Assembly (NCBI RefSeq): GCF_026241205.1
Contig: NZ_JAPFQM010000006.1
Coordinates: 62,001 to 126,000 of the forward strand
Reading direction: 5' to 3'
Source of the DNA: Thermomicrobium sp. 4228-Ro
GTDB lineage: Bacteria; Chloroflexota; Chloroflexia; Thermomicrobiales; Thermomicrobiaceae
DNA length: 64,000 bases
Within the stretch, counting starts at the first letter, position 1. Each line of letters opens with the position of its first letter. A model generated the notes under the pieces. The model did no database searches and was not told where the DNA came from. It saw only the letters and a list, made by a program, of their open reading frames with translations. Below are positions 43,446 to 52,147 of this stretch, piece by piece. The position numbers and the translations under genes were made by a program.

Positions 43446-45215
43446 ATGGCTGAACGGGTCGATGTCGCCCCACTGACCGGCGCCCGCGAGTTGTACGATG
43501 TGGAAATCGCTGAAGCGTATGTCGAAGCGCTGCTGGCCCGCGGTGTCTCGTACCTCTTCTTGAATCCAGGTACCGATACGTTTCCGATCCAGGAAGCGGT
43601 CGCCAAGCGACGTGCACTCGGCCAACCGACGGTCGAGGTCGTGCTCTGTCCCTTCGAAGTTCCTGCCCTCGCGGCCGCTCACGGGTACTACGCTGTCTCG
43701 GGCCGCCCCCAGGCAGTGCTGGTGCACGTCGACGTCGGCACCCAGAATCTCGGAGCGATGGTCCACAACGCCCAGCGCGGGCGTGCTGCCGTCCTGCTCA
43801 GTGCGGGGCGGGCTCCCTATACCACTGATCCGGCGATTCGTGGGACACGCGACGGTTACATCCACTGGCTGCAGGAGCAGCTCGACCAGCACGGTATCGT
43901 CCGGAACTACGTCAAGTGGGACTACGAGTTACGTCGTGCCGACCAGGTCGGCGAGGTCATCGCGCGCGCCTATCAGATCGCGGAAAGCGATCCAACCGGA
44001 CCGGTCTATCTCACCCTCCCGCGCGAGGTCCTGATGGAGCGTGTCGAGCGTGTCACGATCCCGGATCCTCGCCGCTTCCCACCGGTACGCCTCGGCGCCG
44101 GCGACCCGGATCTCCTGCGCCAGGCAGCCAAAATCCTCGTCGCGGCCGAGCGACCGTTGGTGCTCACCTCGACTACCGGTCGCACACGGGCCGGCTGGGA
44201 CGGGCTGCTCGAGCTGGCCGAGCTCCTGGCGCTCCCCGTCGTCGAATGGCGCACGCGCGCCAACTTCCCAGCTGACCACCCGCTCCACGCCGGGTACAAC
44301 TACGGTCTCGAGCACGGGCTGGCCGAAGCCGATGTCGTCTTGATCCTCGACCACGATGTCCCTTATATCCCGACGCGCACACCGCTTCCGGAACAGGCGA
44401 CGGTTATCCAGATCGACGTCGATCCGGTCAAGGAACGGATTCCGCTCTGGAGTTTCCCAGTCGATCTCCCCATTCGGGCCGATACCGGAGCCGCTCTCCC
44501 ACTCCTCGCTGCTGCAGCGCGCGAGCGCATCACCGAAGCCGACCGGCGGCGGATCCAGGAACGGAAGGAGCGCATCGCTGCGGCCACCGCAGCCCGGCGT
44601 GCCGAGTGGCGCGAGCGAGCCGCCGCCCAGGCGACGACGCGCCCCATCACCGTCGAGTGGCTGGGGTATTGCCTCGAGGAGTTCCGCCGCGAGAACCCCG
44701 ATATCCTCTTCATCGACGAGGCGATCACCAGCCAGGTCCCACTGTTCTGCCAGATCCGGCCGGACAGTTTCGGCAGCTGGTTCCAGAGCGGTGGCTCTGG
44801 CCTCGGTTGGGGACTCGGTGCTGCCATCGGTGCCAAGTTGGCCGCACCGGACCGGACAGTCGTCGGGCTGATCGGTGATGGATCCTTCCTGTTCGGCGTT
44901 CCAGAAGCGAGCCTGTGGATCGCCCAGCAGGCGAAGGCACCCATCCTCGTCGTGGTTCTGAACAATGGCTGCTACAACGCGACCCGGCTTCCCCTCGTCG
45001 CTGCTTACCCAGCAGGGTATTCGGTCAGCACGGGACAGTTCGTCGGTATCGACCTCGCTCCGACGCCACGGTTCGATCTGCTCGCCCGCTCGGTCGATGC
45101 CTACGGCGAGCGAGTGGAGGAGCCTGATCAGGTCCTTCCCGCCCTTCGCCGCGCGCTGGCTCACGTCCGCGACGGGCAGTCAGCCGTGCTCGACGTGATC
45201 CTCGCGCGACCGTAG
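43446..45215 (+). CDS. Thiamine-pyrophosphate enzyme of the acetolactate synthase superfamily
   Basis: A 589-residue enzyme with the three-domain IlvB/benzoylformate decarboxylase layout. The N-terminal domain has VSYLFLNPGTDTFPIQEAV and the cofactor-activating Glu in VVLCPFEVPALAAAHGYYAV. A central domain follows, then the TPP/Mg site GDGSFLFGVPEASLWIA with LNNGCYNATRLPLVAAYPAG. True acetolactate synthases sit beside a regulatory subunit; none is present here, so another 2-keto acid or acyl substrate is likely. The ATG at 43446 follows GAAGGAGG. Exact function unknown. Confidence 0.85.
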   Translation: MAERVDVAPLTGARELYDVEIAEAYVEALLARGVSYLFLNPGTDTFPIQEAVAKRRALGQPTVEVVLCPFEVPALAAAHGYYAVSGRPQAVLVHVDVGTQNLGAMVHNAQRGRAAVLLSAGRAPYTTDPAIRGTRDGYIHWLQEQLDQHGIVRNYVKWDYELRRADQVGEVIARAYQIAESDPTGPVYLTLPREVLMERVERVTIPDPRRFPPVRLGAGDPDLLRQAAKILVAAERPLVLTSTTGRTRAGWDGLLELAELLALPVVEWRTRANFPADHPLHAGYNYGLEHGLAEADVVLILDHDVPYIPTRTPLPEQATVIQIDVDPVKERIPLWSFPVDLPIRADTGAALPLLAAAARERITEADRRRIQERKERIAAATAARRAEWRERAAAQATTRPITVEWLGYCLEEFRRENPDILFIDEAITSQVPLFCQIRPDSFGSWFQSGGSGLGWGLGAAIGAKLAAPDRTVVGLIGDGSFLFGVPEASLWIAQQAKAPILVVVLNNGCYNATRLPLVAAYPAGYSVSTGQFVGIDLAPTPRFDLLARSVDAYGERVEEPDQVLPALRRALAHVRDGQSAVLDVILARP

Positions 45216-45338
45216 TACTCCTGCAGTGACGAGCTGCTGGGAGACCCGCTACCCAGCGGCCCGTCGGTACCCCGCCACGCAACGGGGGGCTGCCTGGCCA
45301 TTGCCGCTCGGGTACGATACTCCGGAGCGGGAGAGAGC

Positions 45339-47222
45339 GTGCAGGTGACGAGCGAGCGCGTGGTTCACGTTCTCGCGCCACGACTCGAGCGGTGGCGCTA
45401 CCGCTGGTTCGGTCGCCTGGTCGTCAGCGACGGCGCGGGGGAACTGGCTCTGCCGATGACCGGGACAGTAGCTCAGTGGCTCCGACCTGGCGAGCGACTC
45501 GTCCTCGCGCTCGCTGATGCAGCGAACGATCCACCCAACTTCCAGAACTATGCACTGTGGAAGCTGACCGATGACGAGTTGCTACCGGTCTGGCCGCTGT
45601 GGCAAGAAGAAGCGACCTTCGAACACCGGTCGCCGCTCACCGAGACCGTCCTGGCTACCTATCGCCTCCGCTTTCGGGAGGCAGCTCGCGAAACCGACTT
45701 CCTCGCGATCGTCGAACTCGAGCAATCGCACTACGCGAGCGAACACGAGTATGTCGCTCGCTGGACGTGCCCCGTGGACGAAACGACGCTCGATGCCAAC
45801 ACTCGTCCACTCTGCCCCCGTTGCCACCGTCCCATGCGGTTCACCGACCTCCTCGGCTCCACCCGGGCGAGCCGCTTCCTGGTCGCTGAACTGGTCGATC
45901 GCGAACCGTACGAGCCGACGATCGTTGGGTATGTGCGCGTCGACCCACCCCTCCCGATCATGCACCGGCGTCTACCGGACGGCAGCCTCGTCCGGCACAT
46001 CCGCCGACAGGTCTTTCCTTCCGACTGGTTCGAGCCGACCTACTGGCCCGAACACCACTACCGCGAGCTGCGCGAGCAGGAGTCGGACGCCGATCCTGAC
46101 GAACTCTGGGCCGAAGCGGAAGAGCGCGCTCTTGCCGAATGCGACACTCGGGCTGCACGTATCGCACGCGTCGTCGTCCATTCCGACTACCGCGGTGAAG
46201 GGCTCGGCCACACGCTCGTCAGCGCTGCCCTGCGCTGGATTCTCGACCGGCGCATTCCCGAGATGCGCCGCCCCAAAGCGATCGTCGAGACGGTCGCGAT
46301 GATGGCGCGCTACAACCCGTTCTTCGAACGGGCTGGCTTCCGTTACCTTTGGGATACCGCCTCGGGCCGCCCCGTCCTGTTCCATGGTCTGGTCCCGGAA
46401 GCCGATGCCCTGATCGAGCAGTTCATCGCGACCGATTCGGTCGCTCAGCTGCACCAGGGACGTTTGTACCGCCCAGCTCTTCAACCTCCCGAGCCACTGG
46501 CCGGACCCATCCGCTTGCGTCATGTCCGCAAGGCCTACCGGCGCTCGCTCGATCTGGACCGCTTGGATCCGGAGCTCCGCGCCATCCTGCGGGCTTTCGG
46601 CGTCGAGCGACGTGTGGTCGAGACGGTCGTGCTCCGCCATCTCGATCTCGATGTCGAGCCAGGTGAGATCGTGGCGCTCATCGGCGCCTCCGGTGCCGGC
46701 AAAACGACTTTGCTCCGGCTCGTGTGGGGTGCCACGAGCGAGCAGCGCGGGCGGCGCTACCGCCCCGACTCTGGGCACATCGAGGTCCCCGCTAACGCAG
46801 TCGCTGCAGCCCTCTTACCGGGCGAGATCGAGCCCAAGTGGGGGCGAGAACCGCTGCTCCAGCGCATCGTCGCTGCGGTCGAGGACCCTGTCAGCGCGAT
46901 GGAACTCCTCAACGCCGTCGGGTTGAGCGACGCCGTGCTCTGGCGCGCGACTCCGCAAGAGCTGTCGACCGGGCAACGCGAGCGAGCGCGCCTCGCACTC
47001 CTCCTCGCTGAACGACCGAACCTCGTGCTGCTCGACGAGTTCGCTGCCCACCTCGATCCCGCGCTCGCCAGCCGAGTCGCCCGCAAGATCGCGATGCTCC
47101 TGCGACGGCTCCGTATCACCGCGCTCATCGCGACGCATCGCCCGGAAGTCATCCGAGCGCTCGAGCCGGACCGCGTCCTCGTCGTCGGCTATGGCGGCAT
47201 CGTCCAGGCTGAAGGAGCCTAG
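45339..47222 (+). CDS. GNAT acetyltransferase fused to a soluble ABC ATPase (COG2401-like)
   Basis: A 627-residue fusion. Residues 1-140 are an unassigned beta-rich region, followed by three Cys (144, 159, 162; CPRCHRP) that may form an incomplete zinc ribbon. A GNAT domain spans about 175-350, with the acetyl-CoA loop RGEGLG (285-290) and ARYNPFFERAGFRYL. From 425 comes an ABC ATPase: Walker A GASGAGKTT (449-457), signature LSTGQRERARLAL (542-554), Walker B LVLLDE (562-567) and IATHRPEV. There are no membrane helices, so it is not a transporter. Function is unknown; ABC-fused acetyltransferases occur mainly in archaea. GTG 45339 or 45345 starts it. Confidence 0.87.
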   Translation: MQVTSERVVHVLAPRLERWRYRWFGRLVVSDGAGELALPMTGTVAQWLRPGERLVLALADAANDPPNFQNYALWKLTDDELLPVWPLWQEEATFEHRSPLTETVLATYRLRFREAARETDFLAIVELEQSHYASEHEYVARWTCPVDETTLDANTRPLCPRCHRPMRFTDLLGSTRASRFLVAELVDREPYEPTIVGYVRVDPPLPIMHRRLPDGSLVRHIRRQVFPSDWFEPTYWPEHHYRELREQESDADPDELWAEAEERALAECDTRAARIARVVVHSDYRGEGLGHTLVSAALRWILDRRIPEMRRPKAIVETVAMMARYNPFFERAGFRYLWDTASGRPVLFHGLVPEADALIEQFIATDSVAQLHQGRLYRPALQPPEPLAGPIRLRHVRKAYRRSLDLDRLDPELRAILRAFGVERRVVETVVLRHLDLDVEPGEIVALIGASGAGKTTLLRLVWGATSEQRGRRYRPDSGHIEVPANAVAAALLPGEIEPKWGREPLLQRIVAAVEDPVSAMELLNAVGLSDAVLWRATPQELSTGQRERARLALLLAERPNLVLLDEFAAHLDPALASRVARKIAMLLRRLRITALIATHRPEVIRALEPDRVLVVGYGGIVQAEGA

Positions 47223-47626
47223 CGTTCACGTCGGCGTACTTGGCGGCGGACGACCCAGATGCGCGGTCCACCGGCTCGTTCGACTTCGTACGGCTCAGCG
47301 AACTCTTCCGCTTCCTCGAGCTCCCAGGCCCAGAGTGGCCGTTCCTGCGCATATGCCCGCAGGAACTCCTCGGGAGCGAGGTGCCTCTCGATCTCCTCGA
47401 GAAGCTCTTCTACCGAGAACGGCCCGAGGACCCGAACCAACCGTACCGCCCCGATCAAGCCACGGGGACTCACGATCCCGATACGGCCGCGGATACGCGT
47501 CGGATACCGCCGGATCTCCCAGGTCTTCCGCCCTTGCACGATATACGATGCCCACGGCTCGCGGACAACGAGTGAGCGTTCCGGGATAACCTCTTCCCAC
47601 TCGTCGCGACGTCGTTCGTCGTTCAT
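47219..47626 (-). CDS. ASCH-domain protein (PUA-like, putative RNA-binding)
   Basis: A 135-residue protein with the ASCH pattern: SLVVREPWASYIVQGRKTWE, IRRYPTRIRGRIGIVS, and GAVRLVRVLGPFSVEELLEE, where the Gly-Lys-Thr-x-Glu and Arg of the putative nucleotide/RNA site are present. It ends in a basic VRRQVRRRER tail. Its stop codon overlaps the stop of the convergent GNAT-ABC gene (47219-47222). The ATG at 47626 has only AAGG close by. A TACACT on the minus strand (plus 47666-47671) lies 40 nt upstream as a likely -10. Confidence 0.82.
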   Translation of the reverse strand: MNDERRRDEWEEVIPERSLVVREPWASYIVQGRKTWEIRRYPTRIRGRIGIVSPRGLIGAVRLVRVLGPFSVEELLEEIERHLAPEEFLRAYAQERPLWAWELEEAEEFAEPYEVERAGGPRIWVVRRQVRRRER

Positions 47627-47825
47627 CCTTGTCGTCCATATCCTCGCGTGATATCGATCGCTCCAAGTGTACGGCACTCCGTTGCAGATCCGCGCCGGTG
47701 AGCCGTTCGCACCGAGCATCCTCGTCGTAGAAGGTCGCAGGTGTGAGGCCTGCGGCCCCTACCAGCACGGACTTGCCTGGTCGAGCTGGAAGTCGTAGGG
47801 TGGTGCGTCGTACGGCTCGAGATCG

Positions 47826-49097
47826 ATGGTTGACGGAAGTCGATCGAACGATCCCCATCATGGCTCGACCGAAACGACCAGCACGACGCAGGTACTCGCT
47901 GCGAGCTGGCTCGCCTACGCGACCTTTTACTTTCCTCGTCTCGCCTTCTCGGCGAGCAAGCTCGGTCTCTTAGCGGACCCGTCCCTCGCGTTGTCGCGCG
48001 CGTTCTTGGGTTTCGCTGACGCCCTTTTCCTCGCTGTTTACGCCGCTGGTCAGTTCGTTTCCGGTGCAGTGACCGAACGACTCGGCCCCCGGCGTCTCGT
48101 CAGCTTCGGCCTGCTCCTCGCAGCCGCTGCGGCACTCGCTCTGGCAGTCGTGCGGCATCCCTGGTTGCTCGTCGCCACGCTCGTCGTCCAGGGAATCGCG
48201 CAATCGACCGGGTGGGCAGCAGTCTGCGCTGATGTTGCCTCGCACACGCCAGTCGAACGCCGCGGAACCGCCTTCGGCGTCCTGAGCACGAGTTACGCCT
48301 TCGGCGCGCTCGCCGCACCGGTTGTGCTCGGCTGGATCGCCTACGCGGTTGCTGGATCCTGGCGTGCTGCCCCGCTCGCCAGTGCAGTCGTTGCTGCTCT
48401 CGTGACCACGATCTACCTGCGCTGGCTCGGGCTTCGCCACCGCAGGACTCGCTCAGTCACCACCGGAGCGAGTGCGGGCTGGAGCGACGTTCTCCGCCAG
48501 CCGGCGGTCTGGCTCCTCAGCGTCGCGGATTTTCTGCTGAAGCCCGTCATCTACGCGACCGTGTTCTGGGCACCGGTGCTCGTTCACGATGCCATCCCGA
48601 CGCTCGACCCAGCGCTGGCGACGACCCTCGCTGGTGTCCTCGGATTGGCTGGTCTGGCTGGTCCGCTCCTCGCCGGTACGGTATCCGACCGCCTCTTCGC
48701 GTCGCGACGAGCCTTCCCGGCGCTGTTGGCGCTCCTCGGCTGTAGTCTCACGCTCGTTCTCTACCCGGTCGCAGCTCGAACAGGCCGGTGGTGGCTTCTC
48801 GCACTCGTCCTGCTGGCGCTCGGGGTGACGCTCTACGCAGCTGAATCGCTCATCGTCGGTGTCGCGAGCGCAGAGGCCGGGCGAGCGCACTCCGCGCTCG
48901 CTGTCGGTATCGTGAACGGAGTCGGGTCATTCGGCGGCATCATCGGTGGATTCGTTCCCGGGCTGGCCAGCGGGAGCGGGCTCTTTCTGCTCCTGGCCGC
49001 AGCGACGCTCGTCGCGACGGTTCCGCTGGTACCTGTCGCCCGGCAGGAGCGATCGGCTGCGGTCACCACAGTCTCCGCGACACCACATCGACAGTGA
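47826..49097 (+). CDS. Major facilitator superfamily transporter
   Basis: A 423-residue protein of twelve predicted helices. The N-terminal half has FADALFLAVYAAGQFVSGAV and the loop 2-3 motif TERLGPRRLVSFG; the second half has AGTVSDRLFASRRAFPALL. The pattern resembles OPA-type (GlpT/UhpT-like) antiporters, but the substrate cannot be read from sequence. The ATG at 47826 lacks a clear ribosome binding site. It converges on the radical SAM gene; about 107 bp separate the ends. Confidence 0.85.
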   Translation: MVDGSRSNDPHHGSTETTSTTQVLAASWLAYATFYFPRLAFSASKLGLLADPSLALSRAFLGFADALFLAVYAAGQFVSGAVTERLGPRRLVSFGLLLAAAAALALAVVRHPWLLVATLVVQGIAQSTGWAAVCADVASHTPVERRGTAFGVLSTSYAFGALAAPVVLGWIAYAVAGSWRAAPLASAVVAALVTTIYLRWLGLRHRRTRSVTTGASAGWSDVLRQPAVWLLSVADFLLKPVIYATVFWAPVLVHDAIPTLDPALATTLAGVLGLAGLAGPLLAGTVSDRLFASRRAFPALLALLGCSLTLVLYPVAARTGRWWLLALVLLALGVTLYAAESLIVGVASAEAGRAHSALAVGIVNGVGSFGGIIGGFVPGLASGSGLFLLLAAATLVATVPLVPVARQERSAAVTTVSATPHRQ

Positions 49098-49193
49098 CAC
49101 GCTTACTGACACCCTTGCCGAGGTATCCAGCCACACGAACCTGAGACAGCCATGCGGTGACGAAGAGCAACCCTACTGCTTTGCTCGCCAGTA

Positions 49194-49239
49194 CGCTGTC
49201 TCGTTCACTCGGTTACCGGACCCGACGAGTCCTCCAGCG
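49194..49239 (-). promoter_or_regulatory. Candidate bacterial SECIS hairpin after an in-frame UGA
   Basis: On the minus strand, beginning 8 nt after UGA 49249-49247: CGCTG (49239-49235) pairs with CAGCG (49198-49194), and CTCGT (49229-49225) with ACGAG (49204-49200). An inner short stem CGG/CCG plus U-A closes an apical loop CCGGUA that contains GGU. Bacterial SECIS elements lie right after the UGA and carry a G/U-bearing loop, so this fits in position and kind. Drawn by eye, not computed. Confidence 0.45.
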
Positions 49240-50767
49240 GCTCCGCTCAGCAGAACCACGATTCGGTCAGGCGCGGCGGAGCCGGTCGCTTGCGCCGCTG
49301 TCGGGGTGGTTCGGCTGGCGGCATCTTACCGGCTGCTTCGTAGGCGAGCGCCCGGACAGCGGCGAAGGTGCAGTACGGATCCCACTGCTCGCGCGTCGCC
49401 TGCTCGGCCAGCGCTGCGACGGCCCGCTGGAGCGCGTCCATGCGCGGATCGGGGTGTCGCCAGGTATAGGTGAAATTCGCCTCGTCCAGCTCACCGAGAT
49501 ACGGCTGGATGGCCGGTTCCTCCAGCAGCGCCGATCCAGGCGGAATCAACAGCCGAATGGAAAGGTGAACCGGATCGACATGTTCGATCAGCTCCTCCTC
49601 CTCGATGAAGGCAAGGAGCTCGAGATAATCGGCGAGTGTCGTCCAGGGGGTGAACGGAAGGAGCGAGGGGCGGAGCGCGATCCCCGCCTCGTCGCAGATG
49701 CGGAGCGCCTCGACCACGTCAGCTCGCGTGTGCCCCTTCCGGATCGCGCGCAACACGCGCTCGCTCAGCAGCTCGACAGCCGAGACGATGAAGACGCAGC
49801 CGAGCCGCTGGAACTCCGGGATAAGGTCACGATGCGCAACGATGTGCTCGATCCGCGTCGTGAAGTCGAAGGTGACATCCGGGAACTCGTCGTGTAGGGC
49901 ACGGCAGATCCGCAGCGCGTGCGTCGGCCCATTGAGGAAATCGGGGTCACCGAACGTGATGTGCCGCACTCCCTGTGCCACCTGCTGCCGAATATCGGCC
50001 AGCACGACCTGCCGAGGAATCGCGAAGAATCTCCCTCGGTACACCGGCACGACCGGACAATGCGCACAGGTGTGATGACACCCCCTGGTCGTCTCCGTGT
50101 ACCCCGCCGGTACGACCCGTCCGTTCATCACGAGATGCGCATAGTGTCGCGGGGGTGGCAACGTCTCCCGGGCTGGCACAGGAAACGAGACGCGCACGAG
50201 TGCTGGTTGGGCATCCCGCTGCCGCGTGACGACACCCGGCACCGTGACCGGCTCCCCTCGCTCGAGCGCCTGCACCAGCCCCAGGAGCGGCAACTCGATC
50301 TCTCCGCCGATAACGCTATCGGCGAGTTCGCGCAGAAGGTAGTCTCGGTTCAACCACGCGTAGAGTCCGTAGTAACACAGGTGAACGCCTGGGTTGACCT
50401 CCCGGATTCGCCGGCCCAGAGCCACACCGATCCGGAGCGCGGTGTGCATCGGCACCGAAATCGCCACCAACGCTGCCCCGGCGAGCATCGTAGCGTCCGG
50501 CTCCTGAACCGCAGCGTCGATGGCTATGGGCCGATAGCCGGCCTCCCGCAGGTAAGCCAACGGCAACGCCAGGCTCAGCGGCTGGTGCCCGAGCTCGTAG
50601 CACGAGAGCAGGACGATCGCTCCAGTACGGCGGAGATCGCGAGCCGTTGCCTGCTCAGGAGATCGACGGTGATCGACGAGCGGCACGACGCACCTCGTTT
50701 CGCTGTCAAGCGTAACACGCACCGGCCCATCGCCACTCGTCCGAATATGCACCATCCGCACGCTCAT
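49205..50767 (-). CDS. B12-binding-like radical SAM protein with CUAEP tail, probable selenoprotein
   Basis: The frame reads 506 codons to TGA (49249-49247). It then continues GCG GAG CCG and ten more codons to TGA at 49207-49205, giving ...TESWFC-U-AEP... This matches the CUAEP/CCAEP-tail radical SAM family, in which UGA encodes selenocysteine. Residues 48-170 look like a B12-binding Rossmann domain without the DxHxxG His. The radical SAM cluster is Cys230-x3-Cys234-x2-Cys237 (CHHTCAHC), followed by ITFGDPDFLNGP, a typical barrel and a helical C-domain. Substrate unknown. If UGA is read as stop, the protein ends at Cys506. The ATG at 50767 has a weak ribosome binding site. Confidence 0.82.
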
Positions 50768-50814
50768 GGTGCTACACTCGTTGGCTGTCTATGTCGTCGG
50801 GTGGGGGAGGAACG

Positions 50815-52026
50815 ATGGTCGAGCGAACGGTCGTACCGAGGATTTCGGTGCGGGCAGCATCGATCCCGCCGTCTCCGATTCGTGGACTGGTTCCCCATGC
50901 CGAAGCAGCGAAAGCGCGTGGTATCCGCGTCATCCATCTCAACATCGGCCAGCCTGACCTTCCACCCCCACCCGGGGTTCCCGCTGCGCTCGCTGCCGCA
51001 GCGACGCAGCGACCGACGTATACACCTTCCCGCGGCATGACCGAGCTGGTGACCGCCTGGGCACGCTATTACCAGCGCGTCGGCCTCACCGTCGAGCCCG
51101 AGCAGGTCATCGTGACCGGAGGCGCGAGCGAAGCACTGTCTCTCGCTGTACTCGCGACGACCGATCCGGGTGATCGTATCCTCGTTCCCGAGCCGTTCTA
51201 TGCGCCCTATCAGGGCATCCTTACCGCGGCAGGCGTCGAACTCGTTCCCGTCCCCTCACCGGATGGATATGGGCCGGTATCAGCGGACGCAGTACGCGAA
51301 CGGATCTCCCCGCGCGTCCGTGGGATTCTTCTCTGTAGCCCGTCCAATCCAACCGGAGTCGTCTACGATCGTTCACAGTTCGAAGCCCTCGCCGTGCTCG
51401 CGAGCGAGCACGGCCTTTCCTTTTACAGCGACGAGACTTACCGCGAGATCGTCTTCAGCGGCAGCCGCGCACCCAGCGCACTCGAGATCCCAGGGCTCGA
51501 GAGTGCAGCGATCGTTCTCGACAGTGTCTCCAAGCGCTTCAACGCCTGTGGCCTTCGTATCGGTGCTCTCATCAGTCGGAATCCGGACATCGTCGCCGCC
51601 GTCGCGCAGCTCGCTGAGTTACGTCTGTCGCTCCCGCTCCCTGCCCAACTCGCCGCAGTCGCCGCGCTGGAGGCACCTGACACCTACGTGCATGAGGTCG
51701 TCGCAACCTATCGGCGTCGCCGGGACATCGCACTCACTGCACTCGCCCGCATTCCCGGCGTGCGCGTCATTCCACCGGCCGGCGCACTCTATCTCGTCGC
51801 GGAACTTCCCGTGGACGACGCCGAGCGTTTCGCCGTCTGGCTCCTCACCGACTTCCAGCTCGACGGCGAGACCGTCATGGTCGCACCGCTCGCCGGGTTC
51901 TACGCGACCCCCGGCTTCGGCCGCCGAGCGATTCGTATCGCCCTGGTTCAGCCCGAAGAACTCCTCCAGCGCGCTGCTCGACTCCTCGGCGAAGCACTGG
52001 CACGCTACCCCGGCCGAACCGGCTGA
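50815..52026 (+). CDS. PLP-dependent class I/II aminotransferase
   Basis: A 403-residue fold-type I aminotransferase near aspartate/aromatic transaminases. Visible are IHLNIGQPDLPPPPGV, VTGGASEALSLAVLAT (PLP phosphate loop), CSPSNPTGVVYDRSQ (substrate/cofactor Asn), SDETYREIVFSG (Asp to the pyridine N), the Schiff-base Lys in DSVSKRFNACGLRIG, and a late Arg in GFGRRAIRIALV for the substrate carboxylate. ATG 50815 follows GGGGGAGGAACG. A TACACT at 50773-50778 is a likely -10. Amino-acid preference unknown. Confidence 0.9.
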   Translation: MVERTVVPRISVRAASIPPSPIRGLVPHAEAAKARGIRVIHLNIGQPDLPPPPGVPAALAAAATQRPTYTPSRGMTELVTAWARYYQRVGLTVEPEQVIVTGGASEALSLAVLATTDPGDRILVPEPFYAPYQGILTAAGVELVPVPSPDGYGPVSADAVRERISPRVRGILLCSPSNPTGVVYDRSQFEALAVLASEHGLSFYSDETYREIVFSGSRAPSALEIPGLESAAIVLDSVSKRFNACGLRIGALISRNPDIVAAVAQLAELRLSLPLPAQLAAVAALEAPDTYVHEVVATYRRRRDIALTALARIPGVRVIPPAGALYLVAELPVDDAERFAVWLLTDFQLDGETVMVAPLAGFYATPGFGRRAIRIALVQPEELLQRAARLLGEALARYPGRTG

Positions 52027-52147
52027 ACCAGCCCAGCTGGCCGACGTCCGACCGCTGCAAACCCGGATGACGAGGAGCACGAGCGACGCGCTCCACAGAG
52101 CGAGCGCGGTCGCTCCTCTCGACCGGTTGGTTCGCAAAGCGTCGCGG

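Noticed and set aside
45339-47222. A classic ABC importer or exporter ATPase
   Set aside because: There are no membrane helices, no permease gene is near, and the ATPase is fused to an acetyltransferase.
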